DNA from: Cenococcum geophilum 1.58
Taxonomy: Eukaryota > Ascomycota > Dothideomycetes > Gloniales > Gloniaceae
Assembly: GCA_001692895.1 (NCBI GenBank)
Contig: KV748211.1
Location: forward strand, 1,116,001-1,180,000
Direction: 5' to 3'
DNA length: 64,000 nucleotides
Part shown: in pieces, positions 23,436-34,279 of the stretch
How the letters are laid out: each line of letters opens with the position of its first letter
How positions within the stretch are numbered: the stretch's first letter is position 1
Made by a program: the position numbers and the translations under genes
The notes under the pieces: model-generated
Databases searched by the model: none
What the model saw: only the letters and a program-made list of their open reading frames with translations
Told to the model about the DNA's origin: nothing

Positions 23436-24697
23436 GGGTTTAAGGCTTCGTACGTTGTAATAGAGGACCATAAATCGTTAATAAGGCTAACTATAGTGTC
23501 TGCGGGCTTACAATAGGCGTATTTACAGGGTTCTATTTCCTGGTAAGCCGTAATAAGTTTATTATACAGGAAGTCGTCCGTTTGAAGTTTAATATTAAGG
23601 CTATACTATAGGTGGTGGAGGTTTTTAATAAGGATTTGCAGGTACTCTATAGTTAATTTTTTAGTATCCTTATCTATTACGGTCCGCAACTTAGTCGCAT
23701 TCCATTGGGTAAGGATATTATACTTATATTCCGGTTCTTTAAAGTAGTTACGTGTGGCTTTATATAGCTTATTAAAGGGAACACCAAGGGGGTTACTCTT
23801 AAGGTTGGTATAGTTGTAGTTAAGTACTAGGCCGTGTAGTATAGTAGAGTAGGCTTAGCTAAACTCCTATTTAGAAATATTAGCCTTTTAACAGAGGTCC
23901 GTAAAGATGGTTAGTTTAAAGTTAAAATTATTATTTTTACCGCTGTATTTAGACTTATCGGTATAGAGCTTAGCCAGGTTAGCTAGCTCCTTGCTATAGG
24001 TCTTTAGTTAAGTAGGTTATAGATCTATAACTTACGGATCTATGGTTTATAGATCTGTAGCTTGCGGATATATAGCTTATAGATCTGTGACTTAAATAAC
24101 GGAAGGGGTTTAGTCCGTAATTTAATTTATAGGGGTATTACAGTCTGTAACTTAAGTACTAGGTATACTTTAGCCCGCAAAATCAATTCTAAGATCGCTT
24201 AGGTTTGTAGGACGAATTTAGTAAAATAGGTTAGGTATAAGGCCAGCGATTATATTAAGTTTGGAAGAAGCAAAGAGTTCCTTAGTTTCTTAGAACTGGT
24301 CTAGGATTTCCTCTTTAGTCCATTCCATTTAGTCCTTCTTATGTATTATATTGTATAAGGACTACGCAATAGTGACTTATTTATTCCTTTTAACCCATAC
24401 ACCTTAGTTATGTAAGAGGGTCCGTAGGTTATAGATAGTAGTAAGGTTATATGCTTTAAAGATAGCTTCCGTAAAGTCTACGAAGTCTTCCTAGTATTAC
24501 TCCTATAGGTCGACGTTTATAAGTTTAAAATATTCATATTTAAGAACTTTAAATTTAATGTAGTTGTTAACATCAGGTATGGACGTGAGGTTGGCTCCCT
24601 ACCTCTACTTTTCCTAGCCTTTATCGACTTGCTTCCTTAGGTCTGCTATACTATATAGTATAGTATAGTACGTAGTGGGTAGAAGAGGTCTTATAGT

Positions 24698-24895
24698 GGT
24701 CCGTAAAGGCGGTTAATGTCCGTAATAGTTTATAAAAGGGTAAGGGGTTTCCGTAAGGTCTTATAACGGTCCGTAGAGGTAATTAATAGGTCTGTAGTAG
24801 TTCGCAGAGGGGTAAAATGTCTCCGTAATGGTCCGTAAAGGTAATTAACAAGTCCGTAACAGTTTGTAAAAGGGTGGAAGGTCTCTATAAGGGGT
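24698..24895. repeat. 62-70-bp tandem repeat near the Copia-A 5' end
   Basis: Three units begin GGTCCGTA at 24,698, 24,768 and 24,830 (periods 70 and 62). Copia-B has about two related units near 55,890-55,990. The array lies at or just upstream of the gag start on the coding strand. Confidence 0.65.
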
Positions 24896-25174
24896 CTAAA
24901 AAAACATCAGAGGTATTAAAAGAGGGTGTAGTAGGAATAGGGGTTTAAGGTTTAAGGGTAGGGGGTTCCGTATAGGTCTGTATTCGCGTCTATTATACTT
25001 TTAGTAAACCGTACTAAGACTTAAATAAGTATATAGAGTTGGTAATAAGTACGTAATCCCTAACTTCTAACCTTTTAGTAGGTCGTACTAGGAGTCTAAA
25101 CAGGTGGTTGCTGTTAAGTATTGCTTAGGGGGAGGTATCGAGTGATTACTAATCTGTACGCGCTCACTAATTAG

Positions 25175-25445
25175 TATTTATACTAACTTAATAGCACGAG
25201 TAAGTTATATCCCGGGGCACGAAATACGTATAGTATTATATGCTCTTTAGGATAGTGGTGACTGTTAATTATATAAAGCAGACTACGTGGTCTATATACT
25301 GATGCGCCTCCCCCTTAATTAGTTAGTGCTTTATAAGTGCACCAGACGCGTAAGCAAGTAGTTGGTGTACTAAACGCGTAAACACGTACCTGGTGTACTA
25401 AACGCGTAAGCACGCAGTCGGTATAATAGGTGCTGTAATTATACA
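25175..25445 (-). repeat. Copia-A right LTR (5' LTR of the minus-strand element)
   Basis: 271 bp, matching 18,766-19,036 in length and sequence apart from transitions. The first bases TA replace the canonical TG, as expected from RIP on one copy only. Confidence 0.92.
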
Positions 25446-27116
25446 ATATCTTAATCTATTTATTTTTACTTTTTAAGTATTAGAAACACGTCTAAATAGT
25501 TCTTAAACGCCTATAAGACGCGGGCTTATAATGTAATATTAAGAAATATAAGTTCTATACGTTTAAAGTTATATACTTAGGCTTAATTATATCCCGTAAT
25601 GAAATTAAAATAAACCCTAAGAAAATCGCTGTAATTATAAACTAGGAAAGTCCTAGTAGTGTATAAGATATTTAAGGATTTCTAAAATTCGCAAATTTCT
25701 ACCATTAATTTATTAATCACTTTTTAAAAATTATTTAGCTATTAGTAAACTTAATAAGGAAGAATATAAGATTTAAATAGACTACTAAATATAAATAAGC
25801 TTTTAACGACCTAAAATATTATTTTTATAACTACTTTAATTCTTACCCACTTTAATCCGGACCTTAAATGTATTATTAAAACAGACTTATCTAATTATGT
25901 ACTAAAAGGAGTATTATTGCAATATAATAAAAACGGCGAGCTGCGCTTAGTAGCCTTTCTCTCCTAGAAACTTACCCCCGCTAAATTAAACTATAAGATA
26001 TATAATAAGGAACTACTTATAATTATTAGATGCTTTAAATAATAGCGTCCAAAACTTAAAGGATTATTATTTCTAATACGCGTATTAATAGACTATAAAA
26101 CCTATAGTACTTTATAACTATAAAGCAATTAACGCAGCGCCAAATTCGTTAGGCCAAATACCTCTTATAATTTAACTTTAAGATTACGTACCGACCTAGC
26201 AAACTTAATTAGAAGCCTAACTTATTAATATAACGATTATAAAACTTACCTATTAACGCCTCTAACGAATGGATTATAAATTAATTATAAATTCTACTAC
26301 CCCCTAAACACTTTAAGAAACTACGTCTTATATTTTTAGATATGGAGCTTAATAGAAATAAATTGGAAATTAATAAGTAGGATATAAAAATTAATAAATT
26401 AATAAAGCACAAATATAAGAATAACCCCTAAATAGTAAATATAATAAAAGCAATTTAAATAGGCAAACGGCAATATAAGGATATTATACTCACTAAATAT
26501 AAAATCCGTAATAATCGGTTATACTATTAATAAAAGATAGTAGTTCTAAATTCCGAACCCTTATAATTTAAAATACTTAAATTTATACACGCTTCCCCTA
26601 TAGTAGGGTACCCTAGCTATATAAAGACCTATAAGATTATCTAATAAGTATATTACTGGCCTATAATATATAACTATATATAAAAATATGTTTAAGTATA
26701 TAAAATATGCATGCGTAGGAAAACCTCTTATATAAAGAAGTAAGGAGTATTTTAACTATTGCCAATTCTAATATAAAGATAGTAAGATATCTTAATTAAC
26801 TTTATAGTTAACCTGCCTAATAGTAATAGGTTTATAAATATTATAGTAATTATTAACCATTTTATAAAAATGCGATATATGATTCCTATAGACTTAATTA
26901 ATGCAATATTAGTAGCCGAATATTTTATTAAGTATGTTTTTAAGCTATACGGACTTCCTAATTTGATAATATCTAACCGTGGAAGCTAGTTCGGTTTAGA
27001 CTTCTAGTAAGCCCTATATAAACAATTAAGTATATAAATATAACTCTTAACTATATTTTATCCGGAAATAAATAGCTAAACTAAAATTGTAAACGCGATT
27101 ATGGAATAATACCTAT
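25446..27116 (+). pseudogene. pol: Gypsy-B C-terminal RT, RNase H and N-terminal integrase
   Basis: Continues the pol frame after Copia-A. VIYLGLIISRNEIKINPKKI and FLKFANFYxxFINHF (25,580-25,720) are the RT thumb/connection blocks. RNase H spans about 25,860-26,150. The integrase core includes VVINHFTKMRYMIPIDSIN-like sequence and YGLPNSIISNRGSxF (near 26,850-27,000), and the frame reaches MExYL at about 27,100, where the piggyBac element interrupts it at 27,117. RIP stops are abundant. Confidence 0.83.
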
Positions 27117-27144
27117 CCCTTCGACCGCTGAGTTGGGTCCAACG
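27117..27144 (+). repeat. piggyBac left terminal inverted repeat
   Basis: CCCTTCGACCGCTGAG then TTGGGTCCAACG. It pairs with 34,256-34,279 apart from one C/T difference and a 3-5 bp indel in the middle. Confidence 0.88.
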
Positions 27145-27260
27145 TTATTGATAAGGATCTAGCCAATCAGAGACTCTTGTTTGAGCTTCTGTGATGAGAA
27201 CTGCAACGACCGTGAGGTTATTTAAATATATTATTTCCGTGTATATATCTATCTATAGAG

Positions 27261-29240
27261 CTAGTCCTTAGTGTTCAGCTTATTGTAGTGCGACGCCTAG
27301 TACTCGCCGGTGCTGCAGAACGGAATCTCGCACGTAGAATAGCCAAATAGAGTCCTCGGAGCCCTCCTTCGGCGCTTCCAATCCTTGCTGTATATAGATT
27401 TCCTTGTGGTGTTAATTGAGAGGTCCGCCAGCGGCTTCCTGGCCCCTCTATACGCCTTTTCCTTTGTAGACTTCCGGCCAGCCTTAATGCAAGCGGAGTA
27501 GTTCTTTGGCTTCGTCCATAGCTTTATTAGGTTATGCTCCTCCAGAGGCTTCTAGGTGACGTCATCTATCTGCTTCCTGCCCGCCTGCGGCTCTCGTGTT
27601 ATTATAAGCTGGTTGGAGGCCTTAAGAAGGGCATGGCGGAGGGCACGACGGAATGCGGCATGGCTATTAGCGCGTAGATAGCTAGCAGCAGCGTTATAAG
27701 AGGAGAGTTTATAGCAGTTGCCGATAATAGTATCAAAGAGAAAGTGGAATAGCGGTTTCCAGGTCTTTAGATGGATTCTCTGGGTGGTATAGTAGGACCT
27801 AAGCTGATTGGCTACGTCAACACCACACATATAAAGATTGTACTGGTTTATGAACTCCGGAATATCCATTTCTTTAACCGGTAGGTCGCCGAAGGGCTTG
27901 CGCTTAATAGCCGCGTTGGTAGAGGTCTTCGCAGGTCGCCTGCGGCGCCGAAGGACGTAGGATTGACCTAGCGATGTATGACGTCAGCGGCAGAGAATGC
28001 TCGGTGTTGAAGACGTCTACTTACCATTGTGGACTGTAGACATAAAAAGAACAATCTGAGCGTCTGCCTAGGCAAACTCCATAACCGTACGATCTTTAGA
28101 AAGCTTAGCGTATAGCGTACCCCACGGAATCTGGGCAGTATGTACTAATTTAAGGTCGGTAAGTAATGGAGAGAATCCCTCTGCCGGCACCTTCTTTTTG
28201 CGCTTCTTTCTACCCTTCTGTTCTTCCACAATATTAGCCTCCTGCTCGCCATCCTCCTCCCGCTTTGTTTTTGTAGTTCGTACGGTTCCTGCTGCCCCAA
28301 TGCTTAGGCCACGAAGCCGTTCAAAGAGCTTAATGCTATAGAACAGATTATCAAGCCAAACAATATGCTTGCCGGGCGGGTAGAGGACAGCATTTGTCTG
28401 AGGGTCTCGCTGTGTAAGTAGGTTAAGGACAACGGCCTAAGTTTTAGTAAAGCCCTCCTCCTTTGTAAATACCGTGTTAAGATCTACCGGGCCCTTATTA
28501 TCTCCCTTTGCATGCTACATCCAATCCAGTACGTAGCCCTGATTAGCCAACACCCAGATCTTAAAGCCCTCAGGCGTAGGCTTTGTAGGTATATTTATAA
28601 TCTCGGGTGCGCGTCCCATAAAGCGTTTAATAGTCTTATTAACAGCTAGGTGGGCGCTAGGACTATAATATTTCCGGCAGAGCAATCTTAGGTGCTTAGA
28701 GAGGGCGTCTACGCGGTCGAATGTAGCCTCGTAGGCACTGCGAGATGGCGATAGGCGAATGTAGCGGTCCAGCTGCTTATACCGATTTTTGCTGATGTAT
28801 CTCTTTACAATATGCTCAACACCATGGTCCTCTAGGCTGCCCCAGTAGCACTTAAGGCGCGGCTCTACAACCAGGCCTGTATGCAACACCACGCCGAAAT
28901 ACGCGTATAGCTCCTCTCTTGATGTTGGCTGCCATGGCCGCTGCCGCCCGCGCGCTGTTTGAGTAGGCTGGTGTTGCTCTGCGTACGCGTTTGTCCACGC
29001 CGTAATGTTGTCCATTATCTCGTCGGTAAAGAACAGCCGGAAGAGGGCTAGAGGATCGCTATTATCGACATTAGGAGGGAGGTTAGGCGCTCCTTAGAGC
29101 TGGAAGTCGTTAATCTGTAGTGGTTCGAAGACAGGTAGAATCCAAGGCTCGGGCGCAGGCTGCTTAGCTTTTTTCCCGGGAGGAACGGTGTACTAAGTCG
29201 GGCGCACGAGATTAATATCATTTGAGAATGCTTGCGGCAT
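27261..29240 (-). pseudogene. piggyBac transposase, one frame with about eight stops
   Basis: A single minus-strand frame runs from ATG at 29,240 to TAG at 27,261-27,263 (659 codons) with no frameshift and about eight internal stops, including one at 28,515-28,517 and one at 27,552-27,554. The N-terminal half includes REELYAYFGVVLHTGLV and YWGSLEDHGVEHIVKRYIS. The middle holds KHIVWLDNLFYSIKLFERLR near 28,330. The C-terminal half has YNLYMCGVDVANQLRSYYTT near 27,830, the most diagnostic piggyBac (DDE_Tnp_1_7) block. A Cys-rich tail, FGYSTCEIPFCSTGEYW, ends it. The enzyme would excise and insert the element. The start is chosen because the frame is open from there and no upstream ATG remains before Copia-C. 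Confidence 0.9.
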
Positions 29241-29296
29241 TATAGGTACGTGGATTGCTATATAAAATTGGTTGTGTTTACATGTACTTCTATGTA

Positions 29297-29492
29297 TGTT
29301 GGAATTATAAGGTCATAAGGTCACAGCGGAGGTGTCTTGAGGGTCTAATTGATGATAGAGATGACGCAGACGATGAATTTTGATTGATTCGTGATGCAGT
29401 AGATGCGGTTGATGTCTATCTAGATTGTATGCAGAGCTTGACCTCGCAAGGTGTCTAGAGCTTAGTCAGCACCTTATCGCTAATTTCTGACA
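29297..29492 (-). repeat. Copia-C left LTR (3' LTR)
   Basis: 196 bp, near identical to 34,019-34,214; differences are transitions such as GGTCATAAGG versus GGTTATAAGG. Confidence 0.94.
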
Positions 29493-29500
29493 CTCCCCCA
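29493..29500 (-). promoter_or_regulatory. Copia-C polypurine tract
   Basis: On the coding strand TGGGGGAG abuts the 3' LTR, the expected position of the plus-strand primer for reverse transcription. Confidence 0.7.
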
Positions 29501-29502
29501 TG

Positions 29503-32500
29503 CTGATGACGCTCTCCTCGTCTGTCCCAAATAGGCAATAATGAAGCTATTCCCAAATACCTTGCAAGTGCCATTCGGCCTACGTATAGAGGGAAAACCT
29601 AGTAGGCGAAAAACCTCTGTTACCTGCTCCGTTAGTTACTGATTCCTAGCGTTACATAGTGCTTCGTAAATTGGTCGATTGGTAGCTGCTTTATAAGCAT
29701 GTCTCCTAGCTAATCTTTGCCTGGTATATATACTACTTTAAGTTAATCTTACTAAACCATGTCGTTTCGTATGAAGAGGTATTAAATCTTGATATACTTG
29801 GCTTTCTGGTAGTGTCTCGTGTCGTATAAAAGGTCAACTATACCCTTATTATTACAGTAGAGCGTAGGGACAAAAGGGTCGTCGTTGTCTCTCTCCCCTA
29901 GATCTCTCGTCAGCTTCTTAAGCTATACTATTAACCTTGCTCCTTCTAATGCTGCCATAATCTCTACTTCTATTAAGCTTAATGCCGTCAACCTTTGTCT
30001 TTAAGCCATCTAGATTACCGCTCCCCTATAGCGCATAACTGCTATACCTTAGAATAATATCCGATCGTGTTCTGTTCCCTATGTAGCGTCGATAAAGATA
30101 CTATAGCTAGCAGGCAGGTTGGTTAACGTAAGCTTATATAGAGGTAGGTAAATCTCTTAATTTAAGTAGGTAATTCCTGTTTTAAGAGTGCCGTTTAGAT
30201 ATTGTAGTAGTTGCTTGCTTAAGCGGTAGTGCGATTCTTTTAGTGCTGCTATGAACCTAGCTAGCTAACTAATAGTATAGCTAGTATTAGGACGCGTGTA
30301 GTTTAAGAGGTAGATTATAGAGCTAATAATCTGTTAGTATACCGTTGCATTGTTATACTTAAGGGGACTTTTAATATTAGGTTTTAGAACAGTACCAGCT
30401 AGTATTAGTAGCTTAGCTGGATTACAGTTATCTATTTTCAACCGTTTAAGTAGCTTCTTAGTGTATATTGTCTAATATAGCTTAAGGGTTTAGTTTGTAC
30501 GGTCTTAATAGATTTAGAAGCCTATAAATACTTCTATAGGACCTAGGTCTTTGTATCTCTATTCTTTTAAAATTCTTACCTTTATAATATTAAGGTGTTT
30601 ACGCTTTCCTGCGATTAGTATATTGTTAACGAATAATAAGATATACACTTTATTTCCTATAAAGAGATTAGGGTCAGCGTTAGCTAATATTAAACCTATA
30701 CTCTTAAAGAACTTCTTAACCATATAAAACCATTCTCTTAGTGCCTGCTTTAGGCCGTAAAGTGACTTATTTAGCTTTAAGTAAGCGTCTTTTACCTCCT
30801 TAAGGTTAGGCTTAAAGTCTCTTAATAGGTTAGGAATCTATATATAAACCTACTCTTACAACGGCGGGTTTAAGAACGCTGTTTTGACGTCAACGTGGTT
30901 AAGTTTAAGGTCTTTAGCTGCTACCTTTACTATTAGGAACCTAAAGGTGTTATATTATATAACAGACGTAAATGTCTTAAAATAATCGATGTTAGGGGTC
31001 TGCTTGTCTCCCTAAATACATAGTCTTGCCTTTTTATAAATTACTTCTCCCTTAGTATTATACTTGTGCTTTAGTACTAGCTTGCTTAAGAGTAACGACC
31101 TTCCTTCTAGTACTTTCCCCCTTATAATAGTATAGGTGTGCATTCTCTTTAGGGAGAGAAATTCTTTAAAGATAGCTTTTATCTAGCTAGGAGCGTCCTC
31201 CCTTAAGGCCTAATCTAACTTAATAGCGTTAAAAGGTGCTATAGGTGCTCCTATAGAGGTAGTGTTCTTAGCTTCTAGGTAGACAGCTTTTATAACTATT
31301 ACTAACTAAACCACCATATTATTAAAAACTCTTATATTTGGTAACCTTCTAGACCTTATTCTCTGCGTATAAGGAATGTGTATTAATATACTTTATACGG
31401 GCGTCCCACCCTTTATATTACCTTAATTTAAGCGTCCCACTTAATCTTAACCTAGGCTTCCCACTTAATTTAAGCGGCCCACTCGGTCTTGACCTAGGCT
31501 TCCCACTTAGCTTAAGCGGCCCACTCGGTCACTATCTAGCCTACTTTTAATTCTCGCAACTAGAGTCTTTATCGGCGCGTTTAAGGTAGTAGGGGGAGGT
31601 CTAGGTTAGTTTAGAGCTTAGCTTATAGCTTGTACCTAAGGTGCTCTATAAGGGAACCTGTATTTATTTACTTTAGCATTTCTAAAGAGCTTAATTGCTT
31701 GCGTATATAGGTTTATTATTTTAAATTAACTACTGCCTTTTAACCCTATGAAAATGTAGTTAGGTCTTATTCTTAAATTATACTTCCTAGGGTGTTTCTT
31801 AAGCATATTAATTGGGTTAGCATAGCACCTAAAGATGACTAGATTTTTAAGGTTAGGGACTTAATAGGTGTATGCCTCGTAGGGTGTAATAGTACTACTA
31901 TACTCGTTATTAAATGGGAGAGCTAAGGTCGGTACTTAATTCTTAATCTAGATAGTATGTTTAACTGCGTAGCACTAGAGTTTAACTAGTATATTTCCTT
32001 AAAATAGAAGTGACCTTGTCTTACAGTTAACTATATAGATTGCGCGCTTGATCGCGCTATTGTATAAGTGCTTATATAGCGAACAAGGCTTAAAATTAAT
32101 GCCTTAGGGTATTAATTTGTCTTAAAATCTATAGCCGAATTCCCCCTTTCTATTGTCTACTCGAATCTAGATAGCTCTATTACTAGTAAATCTCTTTACT
32201 CTTGCAATAATCTCTTTAATATACAGCAGTACTTCTTTAGTTTAGAGGGTTTTAAGAGGAATGACCTAGGTATAGCGTGTGGCGTTATCTAGGGCTAGGA
32301 GGTAGTAGTTATAACCTCTAATTAATATACCGATTCGTCCCGTAGTATTAAGGTGTAGCCCTTAACTAGGTACCTTCTCGCGCCTAGTTATCTTCTTGCT
32401 TAGTATTTCTCGTATCTTCCCTACTAGGCAAGCTTCGCATGTGCTCTTACCAATTAGTACTACTCTTTTCTTAAGCCTTATGCCTAGTAAGGAATGCTAT

Positions 32501-33948
32501 AGCTTAAATAGGTTGCTGTAATTTGTATATTTAGTTCAGCGGTGCTATAGCTTAGCATCTGTTTTACTAACGTTTAGTTATAAATTGTGTGCTTTTACTA
32601 TCGCATTAAATACTTTCTAATGCTCTTGTAGTATATAGAGGTTATTTCTTATAATAGCCTTAAATATTACACCTAATCTATGCTTGCTAGTAGCTTAATT
32701 GTCCGTATTAAAAGTAATTAAGTAGCCTTTCTAAGTGAGAGTCCTTACTAAGATTAGCTTGATTGTCTTAAACGAAGGTATAAGCTAGACGTCTTTTAGC
32801 TTTAGGGTACCGATTTAAACTTGACCGTAGCCTATAGCAGGTATAATAGTCCTATTTGCAGTGCGGACCTATTATGGCATATTCTATCTCTTTAAGTATA
32901 TTAGGTCTGATTGGTTACTAGTAAAGTGCTTAGTTGCTCCTAAGTCAAGAGCCTAAGCTAAAGACGTCGTTATAAGTATAGCACGTTTAGGGTTAGGGTT
33001 AAGGTAGATTAAATTGCTGTTAAATTCTTCCTTAGCTATTGCTATATTCCCTACTTCCTCTGCCTTAGGAGTACCTTAATCTATCTTCTTAGCGTTATTA
33101 AGTCGGAATTGTCTAAGTAGAGGACAGTCCTTCTAGTAGTGACCTTTCTAATAATATATTCTACACTCGTCTCTTTTTAGTCGTCTTGGCTCTTTACTTA
33201 CTTAAGATGACGAGCTATGGCGATTACGTAAGGAATGGTTGAATCTACTAGTATGACCTTTGCCCCTTGTTCGACCTTGACCTCGGTTTCCCCTTTTCCC
33301 CCTAGGTTCGTCTTTCCTCTTATGTGTGAGTGTAGTAGTTTATATAGGGAGAGCAGTCTCTTGCTTCTAAAGAAGGGTAATGCAGCTCTTAAGGTCTCGT
33401 TTATCTCGTAGGCACTAGGTCTTTATATTCTGCTATATAACATTGCTTAGTAGGGCTAGAAGGAGTTATTCTTTAATATTGTCGTTAGTTAGTACTTGAG
33501 ATGTTAAGGCTAGATTAATCTTAAATTAATTTAGTATAGTTAGGAACTTGACGATTTATATCTTTATAGGGTTAAATATAGTGCTATAGAACTCTCTATA
33601 AAGTCTAGAGATATAGACCTTGTTATTAACCTTATTAAACTTCTTTATTTCTTCCCACATTCCTTAAATATTATACGCCTTTATTATTATACGCATCTCT
33701 TCCTAACGGTTGTCTCTTATCGAATTATAGATGATCTTATTTGCTTCCCCTTATCTTCTTCTCCTATCGGCTGAATTAATTTAAGCTGGGTCTTCTGTAC
33801 TAGTGACGAAATCCCATTCTTCTGCTATGATTAGGGCTGCCTTATAGGTGCGCTCCTAGTCTGCAAAGTTGTCTCTATTGAAAATGATAATTTTGCCTGC
33901 CTTGTGATCGTACGTAGGTGTCGTTGAGGTTGAGGTAGAAGAGGTCAT
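29503..33948 (-). pseudogene. Copia-C gag-pol polyprotein, partly RIP-degraded
   Basis: Gag starts at an ATG at 33,948 (MTSSTSTSTTPTYDHKAGK). A degraded CCHC knuckle, ECRIYYxKGHYxKDCP, lies at about 33,123-33,170. Integrase occupies roughly 32,600-31,700. RT includes VDVKTAFLNPPL near 30,870, SLYGLKQALREW near 30,750 and LLFVNNILIAGK near 30,610-30,650, where the catalytic YVDD reads FVNN. RNase H continues to about 29,520. Order gag-PR-IN-RT-RH is that of Ty1/copia. Stops are frequent, but fewer than in Copia-A or Gypsy-B. Confidence 0.88.
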
Positions 33949-34003
33949 TTTTGGGGGTCGATTTTTGAGTTAGGAGGTGTTGCTACCCGGGAGAGATTTG
34001 CTA

Positions 34004-34018
34004 CCCGGGCTTATAACC
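34004..34018 (-). promoter_or_regulatory. Copia-C primer-binding site, half-tRNA type
   Basis: Immediately inside the 5' LTR the coding strand reads GGTTATAAGCCCGGG. With one G to A change this complements the anticodon stem-loop of eukaryotic initiator tRNA-Met (GGGCTCATAACC), not its 3' end. Drosophila copia and yeast Ty5 are known to use this cleaved-tRNA priming. Conclusion is by inspection only. Confidence 0.65.
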
Positions 34019-34214
34019 TGTTGGAATTATAAGGTTATAAGGTTATAGCGGAGGTGTCTTGAGGGTTTAATTGATGATAGAGATAACGCAGACGATGAAT
34101 TTTGATTGATTCGTGATGTAGTAGATGCGGTTAATGTCTATCTAGATTGCATGTAGAGCTTGACCTCGCAAGGTGTCCAGAGCTTAGTTAGCACCTCATC
34201 ACTAATTTCTGACA
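34019..34214 (-). repeat. Copia-C right LTR (5' LTR)
   Basis: 196 bp, matching 29,297-29,492. Followed by TSD ATGTA and 60 bp of piggyBac terminus. Confidence 0.94.
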
Positions 34215-34255
34215 ATGTAGCTGCTATCACGGTGTTGCTGTCCGTGCGGCCTTGG

Positions 34256-34279
34256 CGTTGGACCCTAGCGGTCAAAGGG
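34256..34279 (-). repeat. piggyBac right terminal inverted repeat
   Basis: CGTTGGACCCTAGCGGTC then AAAGGG; the inverse of 27,117-27,144 with one substitution and a short indel. Confidence 0.88.

Larger units (their letters stand above)
19437..24960 (-). pseudogene. Copia-A gag-pol polyprotein, RIP-degraded
   Basis: Read on the minus strand, gag comes first (about 24,960-23,000) with ETKELFASSKLNIIAGLIPN near 24,260 and a zinc knuckle KCFICGKEGY near 23,000-23,028 (family form CFxCxKxGCWxxxH). Integrase follows (about 22,600-21,700). RT blocks lie near 20,800-20,300, including VxQRxILALT-like sequence, NGLSIIRLQTNNTLFLADQT and TFADAKETKL. The usual D-D of the RT core reads N-N. RNase H follows toward 19,450. 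Stops are frequent but the frame order is kept. Gag is interrupted near its end by the solo LTR at 23,202-23,435. No product is expected. Confidence 0.85.
18766..25445 (-). mobile_element. Copia-A, complete Ty1/copia element inside Gypsy-B
   Basis: Two 271-bp LTRs (18,766-19,036 and 25,175-25,445) bound a minus-strand polyprotein. The 5-bp target duplication ATATC is exact at 18,761-18,765 and 25,446-25,450. LTRs begin TGTTCGTAC (TATTTATAC in the second copy) and end ATTATACA. It is related along most of its length to Copia-B at 50.3-56.5 kb but has longer LTRs and an extra 234-bp insertion. Confidence 0.93.
29297..34214 (-). mobile_element. Copia-C, complete Ty1/copia element inside piggyBac
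   Basis: Two 196-bp LTRs (29,297-29,492 and 34,019-34,214) with exact 5-bp target duplication ATGTA (29,292-29,296 and 34,215-34,219). LTRs run TGTTGGAATT to TTTCTGACA on the plus strand. Coding is on the minus strand, with a polypurine tract and primer-binding site in the expected places. It is not closely related to Copia-A or Copia-B. It sits about 56 bp upstream of the piggyBac start codon. Confidence 0.94.
27117..34279 (-). mobile_element. piggyBac-type DNA transposon, split by Copia-C
   Basis: Terminal inverted repeats begin CCCTTCGACCGCT (27,117) and, on the other strand, CCCTTTGACCGCT (ending at 34,279), followed by shared GGGTCCAACG. Excluding Copia-C and one TSD copy, the element is about 2.24 kb and holds one transposase frame. 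It interrupts Gypsy-B integrase. The canonical TTAA target duplication is not seen: left flank is CTAT and right flank ATAA, with at most AT duplicated. Composition is clearly less AT-rich than its host. Confidence 0.9.
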
